Source of the DNA: Mariannaea sp. PMI_226
Lineage: Eukaryota; Ascomycota; Sordariomycetes; Hypocreales; Nectriaceae
Assembly (NCBI GenBank): GCA_024336345.1
Contig: JANFOG010000002.1
Span: 2,418,001-2,482,000 of the forward strand
Reading direction: 5' to 3'
DNA length: 64,000 nt
Shown: in pieces, positions 12,033-23,513 of the stretch
How the letters are laid out: every line of letters starts with the position of its first letter
How positions within the stretch are numbered: the first letter of the stretch is position 1
Notes under the pieces: model-generated
Told to the model about the DNA's origin: nothing
The model's database searches: none
Seen by the model: the letters and a program-made list of their open reading frames with translations, nothing else
Made by a program: the position numbers and the translations under genes

Positions 12033-12673
12033 TTGTGTACCGATGAAAGACGTGGTCGTTAGTCGCTGCTATGGAGCTAGGGGGAGTTGTGCAGGTGGCA
12101 AATGACATGCAGCGAAGCCATCCTCTGGGAAATGGGTATGGAAATGAGTCAGGCTGTGTGGAGGCTCCGTTCTCCCATGTGATGTCTTTTTTTCGTTGTT
12201 TTTTTTTTTTTTCATTTCTGGAACAGGCTCAAGAAAGTATGGGCTGGTCTGAAAGTCGAAAGCTCAAGGCTGGCACAACATAGAGGGTTTACACAAAAAT
12301 TTTTAAAAATTAACAATTAAAAATGAAAACTAAAATAAAATTTGCGTATTGTAGTGCCCAAGTACCTATCTTGTCTACAAATCAGGGCCAGGTGAAAACA
12401 GTAGTTCTGGTTGTGCGCCAGGCTTGTCAAGTTAACGTTCGTATGTGCCTCCCTGTTTAACTTGCCCAGTGCTACCTAGCTACACTTGGGTAGGGTTGGT
12501 AGTGAGTACCTAGGTGAAACAAAAGTGATTGCAACCCGCCACAGACGGGTCGGATCGGGTTCGACAAAAGCAAACAACCGTTTCTACAATCAAGGCCAAC
12601 TCTATCCACCGATAGCTAACTAATTTGATACTGTACAAGACCCTTCCCGGTATCAGTCATCCGATGGCATCAA
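12033..12673. other. Spacer between the two head-to-head initiator tRNA genes
   Basis: This 641-bp spacer holds the upstream flanks of both tRNA genes. It contains T-rich and A-rich tracts (12187-12213, 12295-12340), a TACCTAGGT word near 12508 and no coding region. Only the last few bases before each tRNA (CAAAG/TCAAAG) are alike, so any duplication boundary sits close to the genes. Confidence 0.6.
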
Positions 12674-12745
12674 AGCAATTTGGCGCAGTGGAAGCGCGCC
12701 GGGCTCATAACCCGGAGGTCGCACGATCGAAACGTGCAATTGCTA
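12674..12745 (+). tRNA. Initiator tRNA-Met (CAT), copy 2
   Basis: Same 72-nt sequence and fold as the copy on the other strand, with the eukaryotic initiator marks A1:U72 and T loop ATCGAAA. Internal A and B boxes fall in TGGCGCAGTGG and in the GATCGAAAC segment. A T7 tract a few bases past the gene is a good pol III terminator. The downstream CTAACCATCTTT is shared with copy 1, so similarity extends slightly past the mature tRNA. Confidence 0.97.
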
Positions 12746-14835
12746 ACCATCTTTTTTTGTCTTTCTGGCCATCTTTTCATTTTTAATTTTGGAATCAAGT
12801 ATATCTCTTTTTTTTTTTTTATGTATCTACTCCTCTGCAACATTACTATCTAATCTAGTTTCTTTTTTTTTTCCTCTGGTGGGGTGATGGAAGCTGTAAT
12901 GTAGAAACGTTTTATCATGTGGAGGAATCGCCATGATGCCACGATATCTAGACCCTAAGTGAGTCACGCTTAAGGTTGTAGTACCTTGAAGTGTGTGAGC
13001 GTTGTGCCGCATGTCTGGTGCGTTTGTAGTAGGCATGGAGCTGACTGTGTACACTGCACCTAGGTACTTTATAGTAGTGATTTTGAGTCAACCTATGTCT
13101 TGCGCTTTGATAGTTCTCACACTGCCTCGCTTTGTTACATACCCACCCCCATGACTATTCGAGCTCGATGACTGACTTTGTATTTCCAATTCGACCCTAG
13201 GCTTGCTTCGTGGTACAGCGGCGTGAGTAGGTAGTCTTTGCATGGTGAAGTTCTACACAGTATTATGTCCCGGAAAAAAAAAAAAGTGCTGAGAATCCCC
13301 GGGCTACCCTAGACCCCATGTCAACATGATCATGTAAACGGTGGTGTTTTGTTGACCTGGCCCGATGCAGTAGTTATTTTCTAGTCTCTATATTTAATGA
13401 ATATAAATGAAATCATTTACAGGTTGCTGGAGAAATTTCTGGTATTTTTCTTGGGGTGCAATTCATGCATGGTTAGTTTAGAGTCGAGATATCAAAGTCG
13501 AAGTCCCATCATCATGACAACTATCCTGACACCAGTAGGTAGGTAGTTTACATAAGGCACTGTTGACGTACTGGTAACTAGGTAAGATGGGTCAATAACT
13601 GATGTGAATATCGGGAACACAGAATCATATAGTCCATACGGATACGTGCGAACCCTTCCAAAGCCTAAAGCAAACAACAAAAAAACAATAGCACCACATT
13701 GACAAAGACAGCGAAGTCGAACATAACCGTATACCAACTACCGTGGTGCAACGCAGCGCTGTCGGTATAGTTGCCATTGGCTAATAAATTGACTGCTGAC
13801 TTCTGGGCATCCCCACTCGCTCATCAATCAACTCGACAACTCTTTGAAGCCGCCACAAGCGCAAGCATCGTGATAGGGTCAAGATTGGCGACACTATCTA
13901 TCCCCGAGGGAACGACGTGTTCTTCGCAACGCTGCTTCAGGCTTACAGTAGGTGGATAGTAGATACAGTAGAAATGCATCGTACCTTTTGTCTCTCTTTT
14001 TTTTCTTTTTTTCCTTTTTGGCACCAAAAGCACCAAAAGCAAAGTGTCGTCGTCCTTATTAGCGCAGTTCCACCATCCCGTGTTGCCTCCCCCCTCCCCC
14101 CCGCTCCCTTGCGCAAAGCACCCATGTAAAACAGTCCCCCCCCATCTCTTTAGCTACAGCTCCTAGAGTGTCCTACGGCGTAATCTGTATCCGTACTCCA
14201 TCCCGTAGACTATGAAAATGCAGGGATCCTCCAATCCGCTTCGCCAGGTACGTCTCAAAAGACGGAAACCCCTCCAGCCACTCGAATTTACGGTGAGGGC
14301 GGACACAGGCCATGAAGCCCACCTCACTCGCTTGTCTCTTCAACTGACTTGCATTTCTACCTGCATAACGACAGACCACTTTAAACGGTCAGTCCCTCAA
14401 GTCAGTCTCTCAGTCAGTCAGTCAGTCAGCCAGCCAGCCACATCTTTCCCACCCCCCTCCCTCTCTCTGGTTTACTTCGCTTCTCCCTCACCTCCACCAA
14501 AGAAAGAAGAGAAAAGGAACCAGAGAGCGAAACGGAAAGGAAAAAGAAGAAGGAGAAGTGAAGCCAGCCAAAGTCTCCTTCTCTTCCGCCCGGTCGTTGT
14601 CAATTGGCAGAGGTCTCGTTTGGTTCTGCTGGTCCCTCCTCTCAATGGTCGCGACTCCATAACTGTTTTACTCTTTCAGCTTTGACTATCTCCAATCCCG
14701 CAGCCCCAGCGCAAACGTTTGCAAGAAGAAGAAAACGATAAGGAAAAAGAAAAAGAACCAGAAACAGAAACAAGAACAGGGAAAAAAAGAAAAAGGAAAA
14801 TAAGAACGTCACATCCCCCCGAAACACCTCAAATC
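12746..14835. other. Intergenic region and promoter of the SR-rich protein gene
   Basis: No coding region recognised. The first part carries several T or A tracts and TACCTAGGT-type words. From about 14400 to the ATG at 14836 it becomes an AGTC/CAGC repeat, then CT-rich and finally purine-rich (GAAAA and GAAACA repeats), which looks like a promoter plus leader. Confidence 0.6.
14411..14440. repeat. AGTC/CAGC tetranucleotide repeat
   Basis: About four CAGT units followed by about four CAGC units, roughly 400 bp before the next start codon. Confidence 0.9.
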
Positions 14836-15655
14836 ATGGGCTTCTTCGACGACAGCGCCTCCATACTTTCCGGCCGCTCATCTCATCGCCGGTCCAAATC
14901 TCACAAGAAGCGCCGCTCCCGATCGCGATCGAGATCCCGCTCCAGCTCTCGCGACCGCCGTCGCAGCGGTCGCTCCATTGCCGGTTCCATCTTTGGCGGA
15001 AACGAGAAACACCACCACCATTCCTCTTCTCGCTCATCCTTCTTTGGCCTTGGCGGTAATCACAGTCGTTCCAGCTTCTTTGGCAATAGTGAGTTTGACA
15101 TCCTCTCTCTCCCCTCTCCGACTCTCCCGTCCCCCCTTCTACGAATATTATAATTCTTGCTCTCTATTTGGTGCCATGATGAACAAAAAAGAAATCGCTA
15201 ACAATCAAACCCTTTCTTTCCCACCGCCCAAAGATCGATCATCATACTACAAGCGATCCCCTCGTCAAGGCTTCGTGTCAAAGTCCATCAAGCATGTCAA
15301 GCGCCTCTGGCGCGACCTCGTCCACTGGGCCAAGCGCCACCCTTGGAAGGTCTTCTTCACGGTCGTTTTACCTCTTCTCACCGGCGGCTTCTTGACGGCC
15401 CTGCTCGCTCGCTTCGGCCTCCGCATCCCCGCTGGCCTCCAGCGCATGTTGAATACAGCCTCCAAGGCTGCATCATCCGGAAGCCCAATTGGCATGGCCG
15501 GTGAGGCTGTCAAAATGGTCTCAGGTGGTCTGAACAAGGGCGCTTCCTCCTCCGTTCACGTCAAGCGTGAGCAGAGCACCTTTGGGTTTGGCGGGGGTAG
15601 CGGCAGTGATCTTGGTGGTGCCGGCCTTGTCAGCATGGCCAAGAAGTTCATGTAG
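14836..15655 (+). CDS. Small Ser/Arg-rich single-membrane-segment protein, function unknown
   Basis: Two exons (14836-15088 and 15234-15655; branch GCTAAC, acceptor AAAG) give 224 residues. The first third is Arg/Ser-rich with SRSRSRSRSSSRDRRRS, a His patch and SSFFG repeats. The second exon holds a basic amphipathic stretch (KRLWRDLVHWAKRHPWK), one hydrophobic segment of about 22 residues around VFFTVVLPLLTGGFLTALL (about residues 125-147) and a Gly/Ser-rich tail ending SMAKKFM. I recognise no enzyme motif. The SR stretch resembles splicing-factor tails, but the membrane segment argues for an integral membrane protein with a basic disordered N-terminus. Frame, splice signals and composition support a real gene; the function is open. 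Confidence 0.8.
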
Positions 15656-16745
15656 TGGGCAGATTCAAGCATTTGGCTAACGAGAACCACCTATCACGCA
15701 GTCTACGACCTGATTGAGAGAGAGAGCACATACGCAGTACGTTTGTGTATGTATGTGATGCAAGGTTTTTTTCTTCTTCTTTTTGTTGTGTTTTTTTTTT
15801 TTTTTTTTTTTTTTTTTGGAAATAATGGGCGTTATCCATATGGCTAGGACCATCTTCGTCAGCCAGACTTGAAACTTTGGTGCATTATACAGACGTTATT
15901 GTGCAAAACCAGCCAATCCACCCCTAGCTAGACACTCCGCACTCCCTACTTACTACTACTGACTGCCTACTCATGTACCGAGTAGTAGTAGTGGTGGTAG
16001 TAGTAGTGGATGGATATGGGGTAATAATGGGAACCGCAACCCGTTGCGTGGGGGACGAATAGACAGTTATGAAAACGCAATTGATCGACTGAATGAATTC
16101 GAGATTTGAGATTGCAAGTTACATAACTCCCATCAACATGAAACGCGATACCAGAAACCCGCAGGGATGAGGCGAACCGTATACGTTTCAGCACCTATGT
16201 TCATTAAAATAATAGTCTCTCTGCCTTCTTTAATCACTAACCAGCCCCAGTACAGTATCTACTCTTCCCATTCAAGTACCTGATCTGCTCTAGCCAACCC
16301 TCTCCCCCCGTCCATGAATGACCATCGACAAGGGCACCGATCCAATCTACTATTCTTTCGCACCAAAACCATCCTTGCAAACCCCCGACTCGACCTTGGT
16401 CTTGAGACCAGGGAGCCAGGGGGCCCCCAGCCTGTGCCAAGTACCAATTGCTGATCATGCTATCATTAAAAATCACTACTGCGCCCAGAGTCCCTATGAA
16501 AATAAGACACCGAAATCTCCATCCATTGATCCATGAGTCAATTCTGTCTCACGTGAACTGGATTGAGATACTGCATCTAACTCCTCCAATGCTGACAGTG
16601 TAAGCTATTCGAGAACTAAGGTCTCTTGCGAGGAAAAAAAAAAGTGAAATGTGCTGTACATTATATCCATATACAATCGTAAGAACATGACCTCAATATG
16701 GTCAATGTCCCATGTGTGTTGTGTCCCTCTCCCACTGGACGCGTA
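15656..16745. other. Convergent intergenic spacer
   Basis: Lies between the stop codons of the SR-rich protein gene and the Ser/Pro-rich protein gene. It contains a T27 homopolymer at 15791-15817 and an AGTAGTAGTGG-type repeat near 15980-16010. I see no coding region. Confidence 0.6.
15791..15817 (+). repeat. T27 homopolymer
   Basis: Uninterrupted run of 27 T residues, 135 bp after the stop codon of the SR-rich protein gene. Confidence 0.95.
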
Positions 16746-19592
16746 TTACTTCGATGCGCTCTCCTTGTGAGACTTCCAAAACTGCATCATTCGGCTTAGT
16801 CGCTTTGACTTGCTATTACTCTTTGTCTTCTTGGTGGAAGGCTCATCCATTGTCACCTCCATAGAAAGCTTGCTGCGCTCCCCATGAGAACTGTTGATAA
16901 GTCGGCTGAGGCTAGCAAGACTTGATCGTCGTCGTCCAAATGCTGCTGATGACATGGAGACTGGCCGTAACTCGCGCATAGTTGGCTGCGACATGCGTTG
17001 ACCTGGAATAAACATGCTGTCTCGTGTCATGGTGGAGTTGCTCGACGTCAACGATGGGATGTCATAGTCCATTGAGATTCTAACCTCGGGTCCTGGTTCA
17101 CCCATCAATAGCAATGAGTGAAAGTTGTTCTCATCAGTTACAGACGACGCCGCGGTAGAGAGTTGCTGGATCTCTACGGACATAGGCGACCGAGGGGACG
17201 GGAATGATGATGCGTGACTCATGGCATAAGGGCTGTTGGGTGCATTGACGTTGGCGGGCGACGGGAGGTGAATAGATCCTGCGTCCATGGCTGCGATGTC
17301 TTTGCTGCCTGAAAATTTCCGAAGAGACGGCGTATCGGACTCAGAGTTGTCGGATCGGTCCAAGAACATATTTGGTGATCTGAAGATGACACTGGGCATT
17401 TCCTCAATGATGATGCTGTCATGCAATGAGGACCTTGACCGTTCGGCTCGCACAGAACCTGCGGCTGATTGCTCCATGTCACTCAGACTGGAGTTGGTCC
17501 GTCTAACACTCTGAGCCGGACTATGTAACGAGGTCTTATCCTGAACATCGAGCAGTGGGTCTTTGACAGCCACAGCTGGCGGCGTTGCATCGCTGTCGGA
17601 GTCGACCATTTTCTCAAGTCTTGCAGCCAACCTCGCCCTGCCCTCATCATCCTCTTCATCCTCCTCAAATACGTCGGCCATGGTAGAGCTACTATTGAAA
17701 CGATGCATGCCTGCTCTGCCTGCGTCGAAAGGAGGCAGATCGGGGGCAGATTCAGCACGACGGTGGTAGTGCATACCCGGGCCACTAAAGCCCTTCATTA
17801 CTTGAGCGCTGTGGAGTCTTCGCCTGCCATTGATGTTGCCAGCCGCACGCTGTGCCGCTTCCCATTCTGGGTTGAGAGGAAGAGGCGTGTTGAACGGACC
17901 TAGAGCTGCGTCAAGGTCGATCATTGGATAAGCAGTCTCTTCCTCTTTCTTGATCTCATTCTGGGGCAAACTTGGAGATTCCGTTACGGTGACAGTTGGC
18001 ATTGATGGCTCAAGTAGTTCTGGGTCGTCCATCAGGGAAAGATCGCCGTCATCCTGTGGCATGGACGGCACAGGTGCTGATGAGGAATCAACAACCTCAG
18101 ATTTCGACTTTTTGCCGTGTCCTTTCGGCTTCTTTGGCAAGATCGCACCAGCCCAACCCTTCACCTTCTTCTTCTTTTCTTTTTTTCCACGTTTCTTAGA
18201 CTTGGGCGGGACTGGAGCTGGCGATTCGTTTGCGGAGTCGGAACCATGATCGGATGAAGAAGCTTTCACTCCAGAATCAGATGAGCTAGAGCTGTTGGGT
18301 CGTGCCTTGGTAGGCGAAGAGCTAGAGGTTAACGCTTCACGAGCAAAGAATGACCATCTCTTGGGTGTCTTTGTAGGGCTGGGTTGTGGTTCCTCCATCT
18401 TAGATGCCTCCATGAGATGGAAGAGAGTGGGAATTGAATTACGTCGCCTTGGGGAAGAGTTGATGGATTGAGGACCCTGAGTTCGTTCGAGAATTGCGCC
18501 GGCAGTGCTTGGCCTTGAGTCGGTGAGTTCACGGTCACGAGTTGAGGTCCTGGAGAGGGACACAGTTTCTGCAGGGGCGGGACTTCCACGACCATTCGGT
18601 GATGCTGCGGAGACGATCGATGATATACTGCCAGAAACGGAGTGTCCAGGTCGCGCTGTCATCGTACTGGAGGTCTCATTGGAGACCAAGGACAGTGGCC
18701 TGGGGATGAACTCAAGAGTATCAGAGAATCCAACTCGAGCACGACTGTAAGGCTTATTCTGCTTCCTGCTACTATCGAGAGACAATCGTGCGGGTGATCT
18801 TGGTGGAATTTCAATCTTCTCCTCAACAGGAACAGGTTCCGCCTCCTTTAGTTCCAACGGTTCGAGGTAGGAATCAATCACCTTCTCATTTGACTGTTCA
18901 AAGGTAGTGGGACTGGTTGGGGCACTATTACCACGGCTCAACGCACTATCAAAGACTGGTGGTTGGAGAATTGGTAAATCGCTTGTTGAAATGGCACCTG
19001 AGAGTCCTCGTCGATGACCGCGGCGTGGTGGTGGCTGCAACGAGGGGGTCGCAAACCCACCATCAGACCTGGTTGGACTGCTGCTCATGACCGAGATGGA
19101 GTTGCCCTCGCGAATACGACCACCGACGAACTCACTGCCACCCCGTCGATGGCCATGGCCCGCTGGCCGAGAGTTTGTCGGGATATTTCGAGGAGTTGCA
19201 GGTGACACAGGCGGACTCAAGAGGAATGTCGAATGAGGATCCGCAGGGAGTAGGGCACCGGGGTTGAAGGAGAATGCAGGAAGAGCTGATCGAGACGAGA
19301 AACTTTCATCTTCAGCGGGCGGTCCAAAGTAACCAGTTGGAGATTCGATTGCCGACATCGGGCGTCGACCAGAGCCACGAGAGTAAGATGACGGGTCCGA
19401 CGAAGGCGGTGGGGGCTGAGCTGGAAAGACGAATGGAGGATTCGGTGGAGGTATGTCATGAGGCGAGGGCTGATGTCGAGGAGGGGAGTCGGCGAGTGAA
19501 TCCATCGACATGACCATGTAGTCCGTGTTACTGTCAAAATCCGAACTTGGGGACGGTCGTACGAATGGCTCTGGACCAACTGTGGTTGCCAT
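16746..19592 (-). CDS. Large disordered Ser/Pro-rich protein, function unknown
   Basis: A single uninterrupted frame of 948 residues beginning MATTVGPEPFVRPSPSSDFD. An upstream in-frame extension exists, but this ATG starts the family-like low-complexity sequence. Almost the whole protein is Ser/Pro/Arg-rich and probably unfolded, with islands of more specific sequence: RRNSIPTLFHLMEASK, PKRWSFFAREALTSS, a Lys-rich block KKRGKKEKKKKVKGWAG, HYHRRAESAPDLPPF, an acidic DVFEEDEEDDEG, and the basic C-terminus RMMQFWKSHKESASK. There is no signal peptide, membrane segment or catalytic motif. Many SPxR- and RRxS-type sites suggest a kinase-regulated scaffold. Related fungal proteins are sometimes labelled cell wall proline-rich, which the lack of a signal peptide does not support. 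The gene is surely real; the role is unknown. Confidence 0.88.
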   Translation of the reverse strand: MATTVGPEPFVRPSPSSDFDSNTDYMVMSMDSLADSPPRHQPSPHDIPPPNPPFVFPAQPPPPSSDPSSYSRGSGRRPMSAIESPTGYFGPPAEDESFSSRSALPAFSFNPGALLPADPHSTFLLSPPVSPATPRNIPTNSRPAGHGHRRGGSEFVGGRIREGNSISVMSSSPTRSDGGFATPSLQPPPRRGHRRGLSGAISTSDLPILQPPVFDSALSRGNSAPTSPTTFEQSNEKVIDSYLEPLELKEAEPVPVEEKIEIPPRSPARLSLDSSRKQNKPYSRARVGFSDTLEFIPRPLSLVSNETSSTMTARPGHSVSGSISSIVSAASPNGRGSPAPAETVSLSRTSTRDRELTDSRPSTAGAILERTQGPQSINSSPRRRNSIPTLFHLMEASKMEEPQPSPTKTPKRWSFFAREALTSSSSPTKARPNSSSSSDSGVKASSSDHGSDSANESPAPVPPKSKKRGKKEKKKKVKGWAGAILPKKPKGHGKKSKSEVVDSSSAPVPSMPQDDGDLSLMDDPELLEPSMPTVTVTESPSLPQNEIKKEEETAYPMIDLDAALGPFNTPLPLNPEWEAAQRAAGNINGRRRLHSAQVMKGFSGPGMHYHRRAESAPDLPPFDAGRAGMHRFNSSSTMADVFEEDEEDDEGRARLAARLEKMVDSDSDATPPAVAVKDPLLDVQDKTSLHSPAQSVRRTNSSLSDMEQSAAGSVRAERSRSSLHDSIIIEEMPSVIFRSPNMFLDRSDNSESDTPSLRKFSGSKDIAAMDAGSIHLPSPANVNAPNSPYAMSHASSFPSPRSPMSVEIQQLSTAASSVTDENNFHSLLLMGEPGPEVRISMDYDIPSLTSSNSTMTRDSMFIPGQRMSQPTMRELRPVSMSSAAFGRRRSSLASLSRLINSSHGERSKLSMEVTMDEPSTKKTKSNSKSKRLSRMMQFWKSHKESASK

Positions 19593-19999
19593 CCTTTTTT
19601 TTCCTAGCCGCGCAGCGGCAACAAAGCAAAAGATGACTAGGCGATTTGGTTGATCATAGGACGGGTAGGCCAATTAAATCCAAGGCATTCAGATCGCGGC
19701 GAGGTGTTCTTGTGTATATCGAGAGAGCGTACAAAAATATAGGACGAGAAGGCTGCACAAAATTCTGAAGGCGACAAGAAAAGAAACCTGTCAGTTTGTT
19801 GTTCAATCGGATTGGCGACAGGATGATCAGGCAAAAAGCACGAATCAATGATAGGGTGAACTGAAGGAACGACGAGGTGCAAACGAGCGACAACGATCGA
19901 GTGAGAGAACGGACCAGATTGGAGCGGTAACAAGGCGCAGAAAAATCGCTGGCGAAAGAGAGGCAGAACAAATCTAGTTGTGCTAGGGTTAAAGTGATG

Positions 20000-20330
20000 G
20001 AAAAAGGAACGGACGGTCAAAACCAGCGCAACTCTGAAGAGGAAAGCAACTGGAATCGCACCAAAAAGAAAACTGACGCTCGCGGGAGGCGGCGATGGGA
20101 GAATACAGATGGGGAAGAGGAGGAAGAGGAGGAGGATAGAAGTCCTTTTTTGGGAGGACGGGCAAGAAGAAAGACGGGGAGGGAGGACGGAGACGAGGAT
20201 GCCCGGGGAGCGAGACAGGGGAGGGGGTACGAGGATACAGGGGTACGATGGTACAAAGGATGGCCCGTTTCGAGATGGGGATGGGGACTTGGAGGGAAAA
20301 AAGGCCAAAAATGAGACCTGACTGGGGGGG
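20000..20330 (+). promoter_or_regulatory. Polypurine/polypyrimidine tract in the 5' region of the Ser/Pro-rich gene
   Basis: Nearly continuous purines on the plus strand (GAAGAGGAAGAGGAGGAGG and similar), i.e. CT-rich in the direction of the gene that starts at 19592. CT-rich blocks just before the transcription start are common in filamentous-fungus promoters. The core-promoter role is inferred from position. Confidence 0.45.
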
Positions 20331-23300
20331 GTTGAGCCCTTTTGGGGGTGGTTCACTCACTACAAGCGCAAGTTTCCAGGGCGCCAGGGCGATGGCGGCA
20401 CTCCACTGTATCCACTGTACAGTGAAGCCGGAGGTATCTTGGGGCACCAAACTGGGTTCAGTGCGGTACCTAAGGCAGGTACCTCGAATTCCCAGGCAAG
20501 TGTGTGGCTTAGCACATTGGTTCCTTGGGCAAAGTACGAACTGGGATGAACCAGGAACTTAGGTCCCGTCTCAGTCAAGTCGACGTGCACACTGCCATAC
20601 AGTACGGGAGGGGGTACGGTACGGTACGGTGCCGTAGTACACGCTCAAGTCAGGAATGGCTAGAAGCCAGGTTCCGCCTTGGTATGGTTCACTAAACCAG
20701 GCGTCCCTTTGCACGGTTGAGTTTTTGGCTTTGGTGCAAGATGTTCATTCGCGTACGTGCTGCTTGACTACTTGACTACTGCGTAGTGCAGCCAAATGCC
20801 GGGAGTCAAATGGCTCAACATTTGGTTTTCTCATTGAACAGCCGCACCTCCATTACACTTCCTCTCTCATACCGCACCTCTTGATTTTTGAGCTGCATCC
20901 GCAGCCCATAGTTGATACTAGGACAAAGTCCGGACGATTCGCCAAGATTGGGTTTCTGAGCAAGGACACAGTACACACATGAGGTATCTTACTATTGCTA
21001 ACTATGTACCAACTGTACGTACAGCCTACAGCAGAGCGATGATCATTTTGTGCCTTTTTTACACGAGAGTTTGGCTGACTCTATTTGGCCGTGACTACTC
21101 TCTTTGGGGAAAGAGAGCCTAGAACCAGGGCTCCACGAGGGGTGAGTGAGATGCAGGGTCATCACCGGCAGCTTCAAACCCCTGCGTTCAAGAGGATCTA
21201 GTACTTTGAACGCACAGCAGTCGAAGCGACACAACACGTCGAGTAAGTATTTCTGCAGCCTTCCGCACGTGCACTGATACCTGGGTTGAGTGCGTGTGAA
21301 CTCCCACACTCAAGACGCAAAAGGTACCCTTACCACCATGGCCCCCCCCTCCCCCCAAATCCAACCCACGGATCCCCTCCCATTTTACCTTGGTCAATCC
21401 CTCATGGAGGGCCATCTGATCCCTCGCATTCATGATCCATCACCAATTCGTACTCCCAACAAGGTTGCGCGCACTGTGTGATCACTTTCGGGTTTCTCGC
21501 AACACCCGGGTCGAGGATTCCATAATCCCCTCAACGGGCTCCGTGACGTGTGTATGGTACATTTGTATACTTTGTGTGTGAGATTCTTGCGTTCGACCTC
21601 AATTGTTTGTTCTCTCCCTACCCAATCCATCCATAACTATCTGCCTCGGCGGAAGCTCGCTCCGGTCACCCCCAACATTTACATATCAAGTCCGGTATCT
21701 CCTGCGTACGCCATCAGTTCCGTCGCCACCGTCCACTTCGTCCTTCCCCACTATCACTGATCAATTGATCTTCAGGGTTGATTGGACGCGAGGCAACCAG
21801 TTTGTGCAGCACGCATGCGCTCCATGCAACAATAAGTTGGTCAAGTACAACAGGGACTTTGTTGCCATATTTCTGTCAATATCAATGACTGTCAACTGGT
21901 TTGATTGCCTGATGCAAGGTCCGAAAGAGATGTACCCCTTCTGTGCTCCGTACCTGCGAGCCTTGTCCACTTACTTTCGGGTGGCGGAAGACCCGTGGTG
22001 TGTTGTCGGTGGTTGATGGTGGCCACCATGACCGCCGTGGCCGCGGAAGCCCGCCCCAAACACCTCCAAGACGTACGCATAATCGCTGTAGCATGCATCG
22101 ATCGATACCAACGTCGCCTCCGACCTTCCATACTGTGTACATGACCCGCTCCCTGCCAAGGTACATACAGGCACCAGAGAATGTACATGCAGTAGTACAT
22201 AAGTAGGTCGGCAACCATGGTGTGCATTCTGTGTTGGGACCAGGCTCACCCTTGCACACTCTCTGTGTATCTCCCCCGAACACTGGCTGCTCCTTTTGTT
22301 CTGCGATTCGCCCGCTGTTTCTGAACTATCCACCAGGCCTGCAACCATCTGGACCCTGACCCATGAGTGTTGTACAGTAATCTGTACTCCTTACCTGCAC
22401 TTGAATGGCACTTGTGCATGCACGAGGCAGACGGAGTACAATGTATATGTGTGTTACAGTGCTGGTGCCAGACGAACGAAGACAGAAACCCTGTAAGCGA
22501 GCCATCTCGAGCCTGTCAAATTCATCGCACCCGGGGCAACCAGTTCGGTTGCCTTTTACGATGATCACCTTGGCAAGCGGGCGCCACGGATAATGAGCGG
22601 GGGAGGCGAATGGAATTGTGGAGTGGTGACGGATATGGCGGACTGCACGATGTCGTGCTTCTGGAGTGCTGCGACTCAGTCATGTTATACACATACATAT
22701 TCTTGCATAAGTTCAAGAACCATTCATGACCAACTCCGTCCGAACTTTGACTGGGTGTACGGAATACATGGCATGTGCTTGCTGACCGTTGCATTGTGCA
22801 AGATATATTTGTTTTTTTCGCTGGTATCGTCATTCCCCTCACATCTCGATGCCATGTTTCTCGTGTACACAAAGAAAAAAAGCAAAATAGGAAGACGCCA
22901 AAGAAGAAAAAGCAAAGAAGACAATCTAGCGGCCACTCTATACAGTACGGCACCGCGCAGATTAGGTACTTCATAAAAGCAAGCTCTTGGTTTGAAGAGT
23001 CTAAACAACATAGCAAGCTAATGCAAAGATGCAATCGCAGATCCGATAGTAAAAAAAAAAATTTCCTTTTCTCTATCGGTATCGACATGTAAATACTTTG
23101 TACGACGCCCCTTATGCACACAACAGTGCAACTTGAAGCGTTTGTAGACAAGTAAATGTTGTCCAATTTAGCATACTTTTAAAGCAAAACACGCTCGGTA
23201 ATTTTTTTCTGCCACCACGATCCCCATTATGCGTCGTCATTTCTAAAGTTCGTTCCCGTCAAGTAGGGCGACGACGACGACGGGCTTACATGACAAAGGA

Positions 23301-23489
23301 GAGACACTGTTTTGCATAATCCACTCAAGTACTTTAGAATTCTAATAGGCTCCAAGACGCTACTTTTAGGGTCGAGAACGTAGAGGATGCTTCTTCTGCT
23401 TTTCTTCTCTTTTCTTTTCTTGTCCGCTTCGATCCACCAGATCTGTTGGGGACGCGCCGTGTTCGCTTGGCTGTCCCACTTGGAAAAGT

Positions 23490-23513
23490 AAAAAAAAAAA
23501 AAAAAAAAAAAAA
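23490..23513 (+). repeat. A24 homopolymer
   Basis: Uninterrupted run of 24 A residues in gene-poor DNA. Confidence 0.95.

Noticed and set aside
11704..12108. 134-codon minus-strand frame
   Set aside because: It runs straight through the initiator tRNA gene.
19637..20356. 239-codon minus-strand frame upstream of the Ser/Pro-rich gene
   Set aside because: It is the translation of a polypyrimidine tract (Ser/Pro/Phe/Leu runs) that better fits a promoter and leader.
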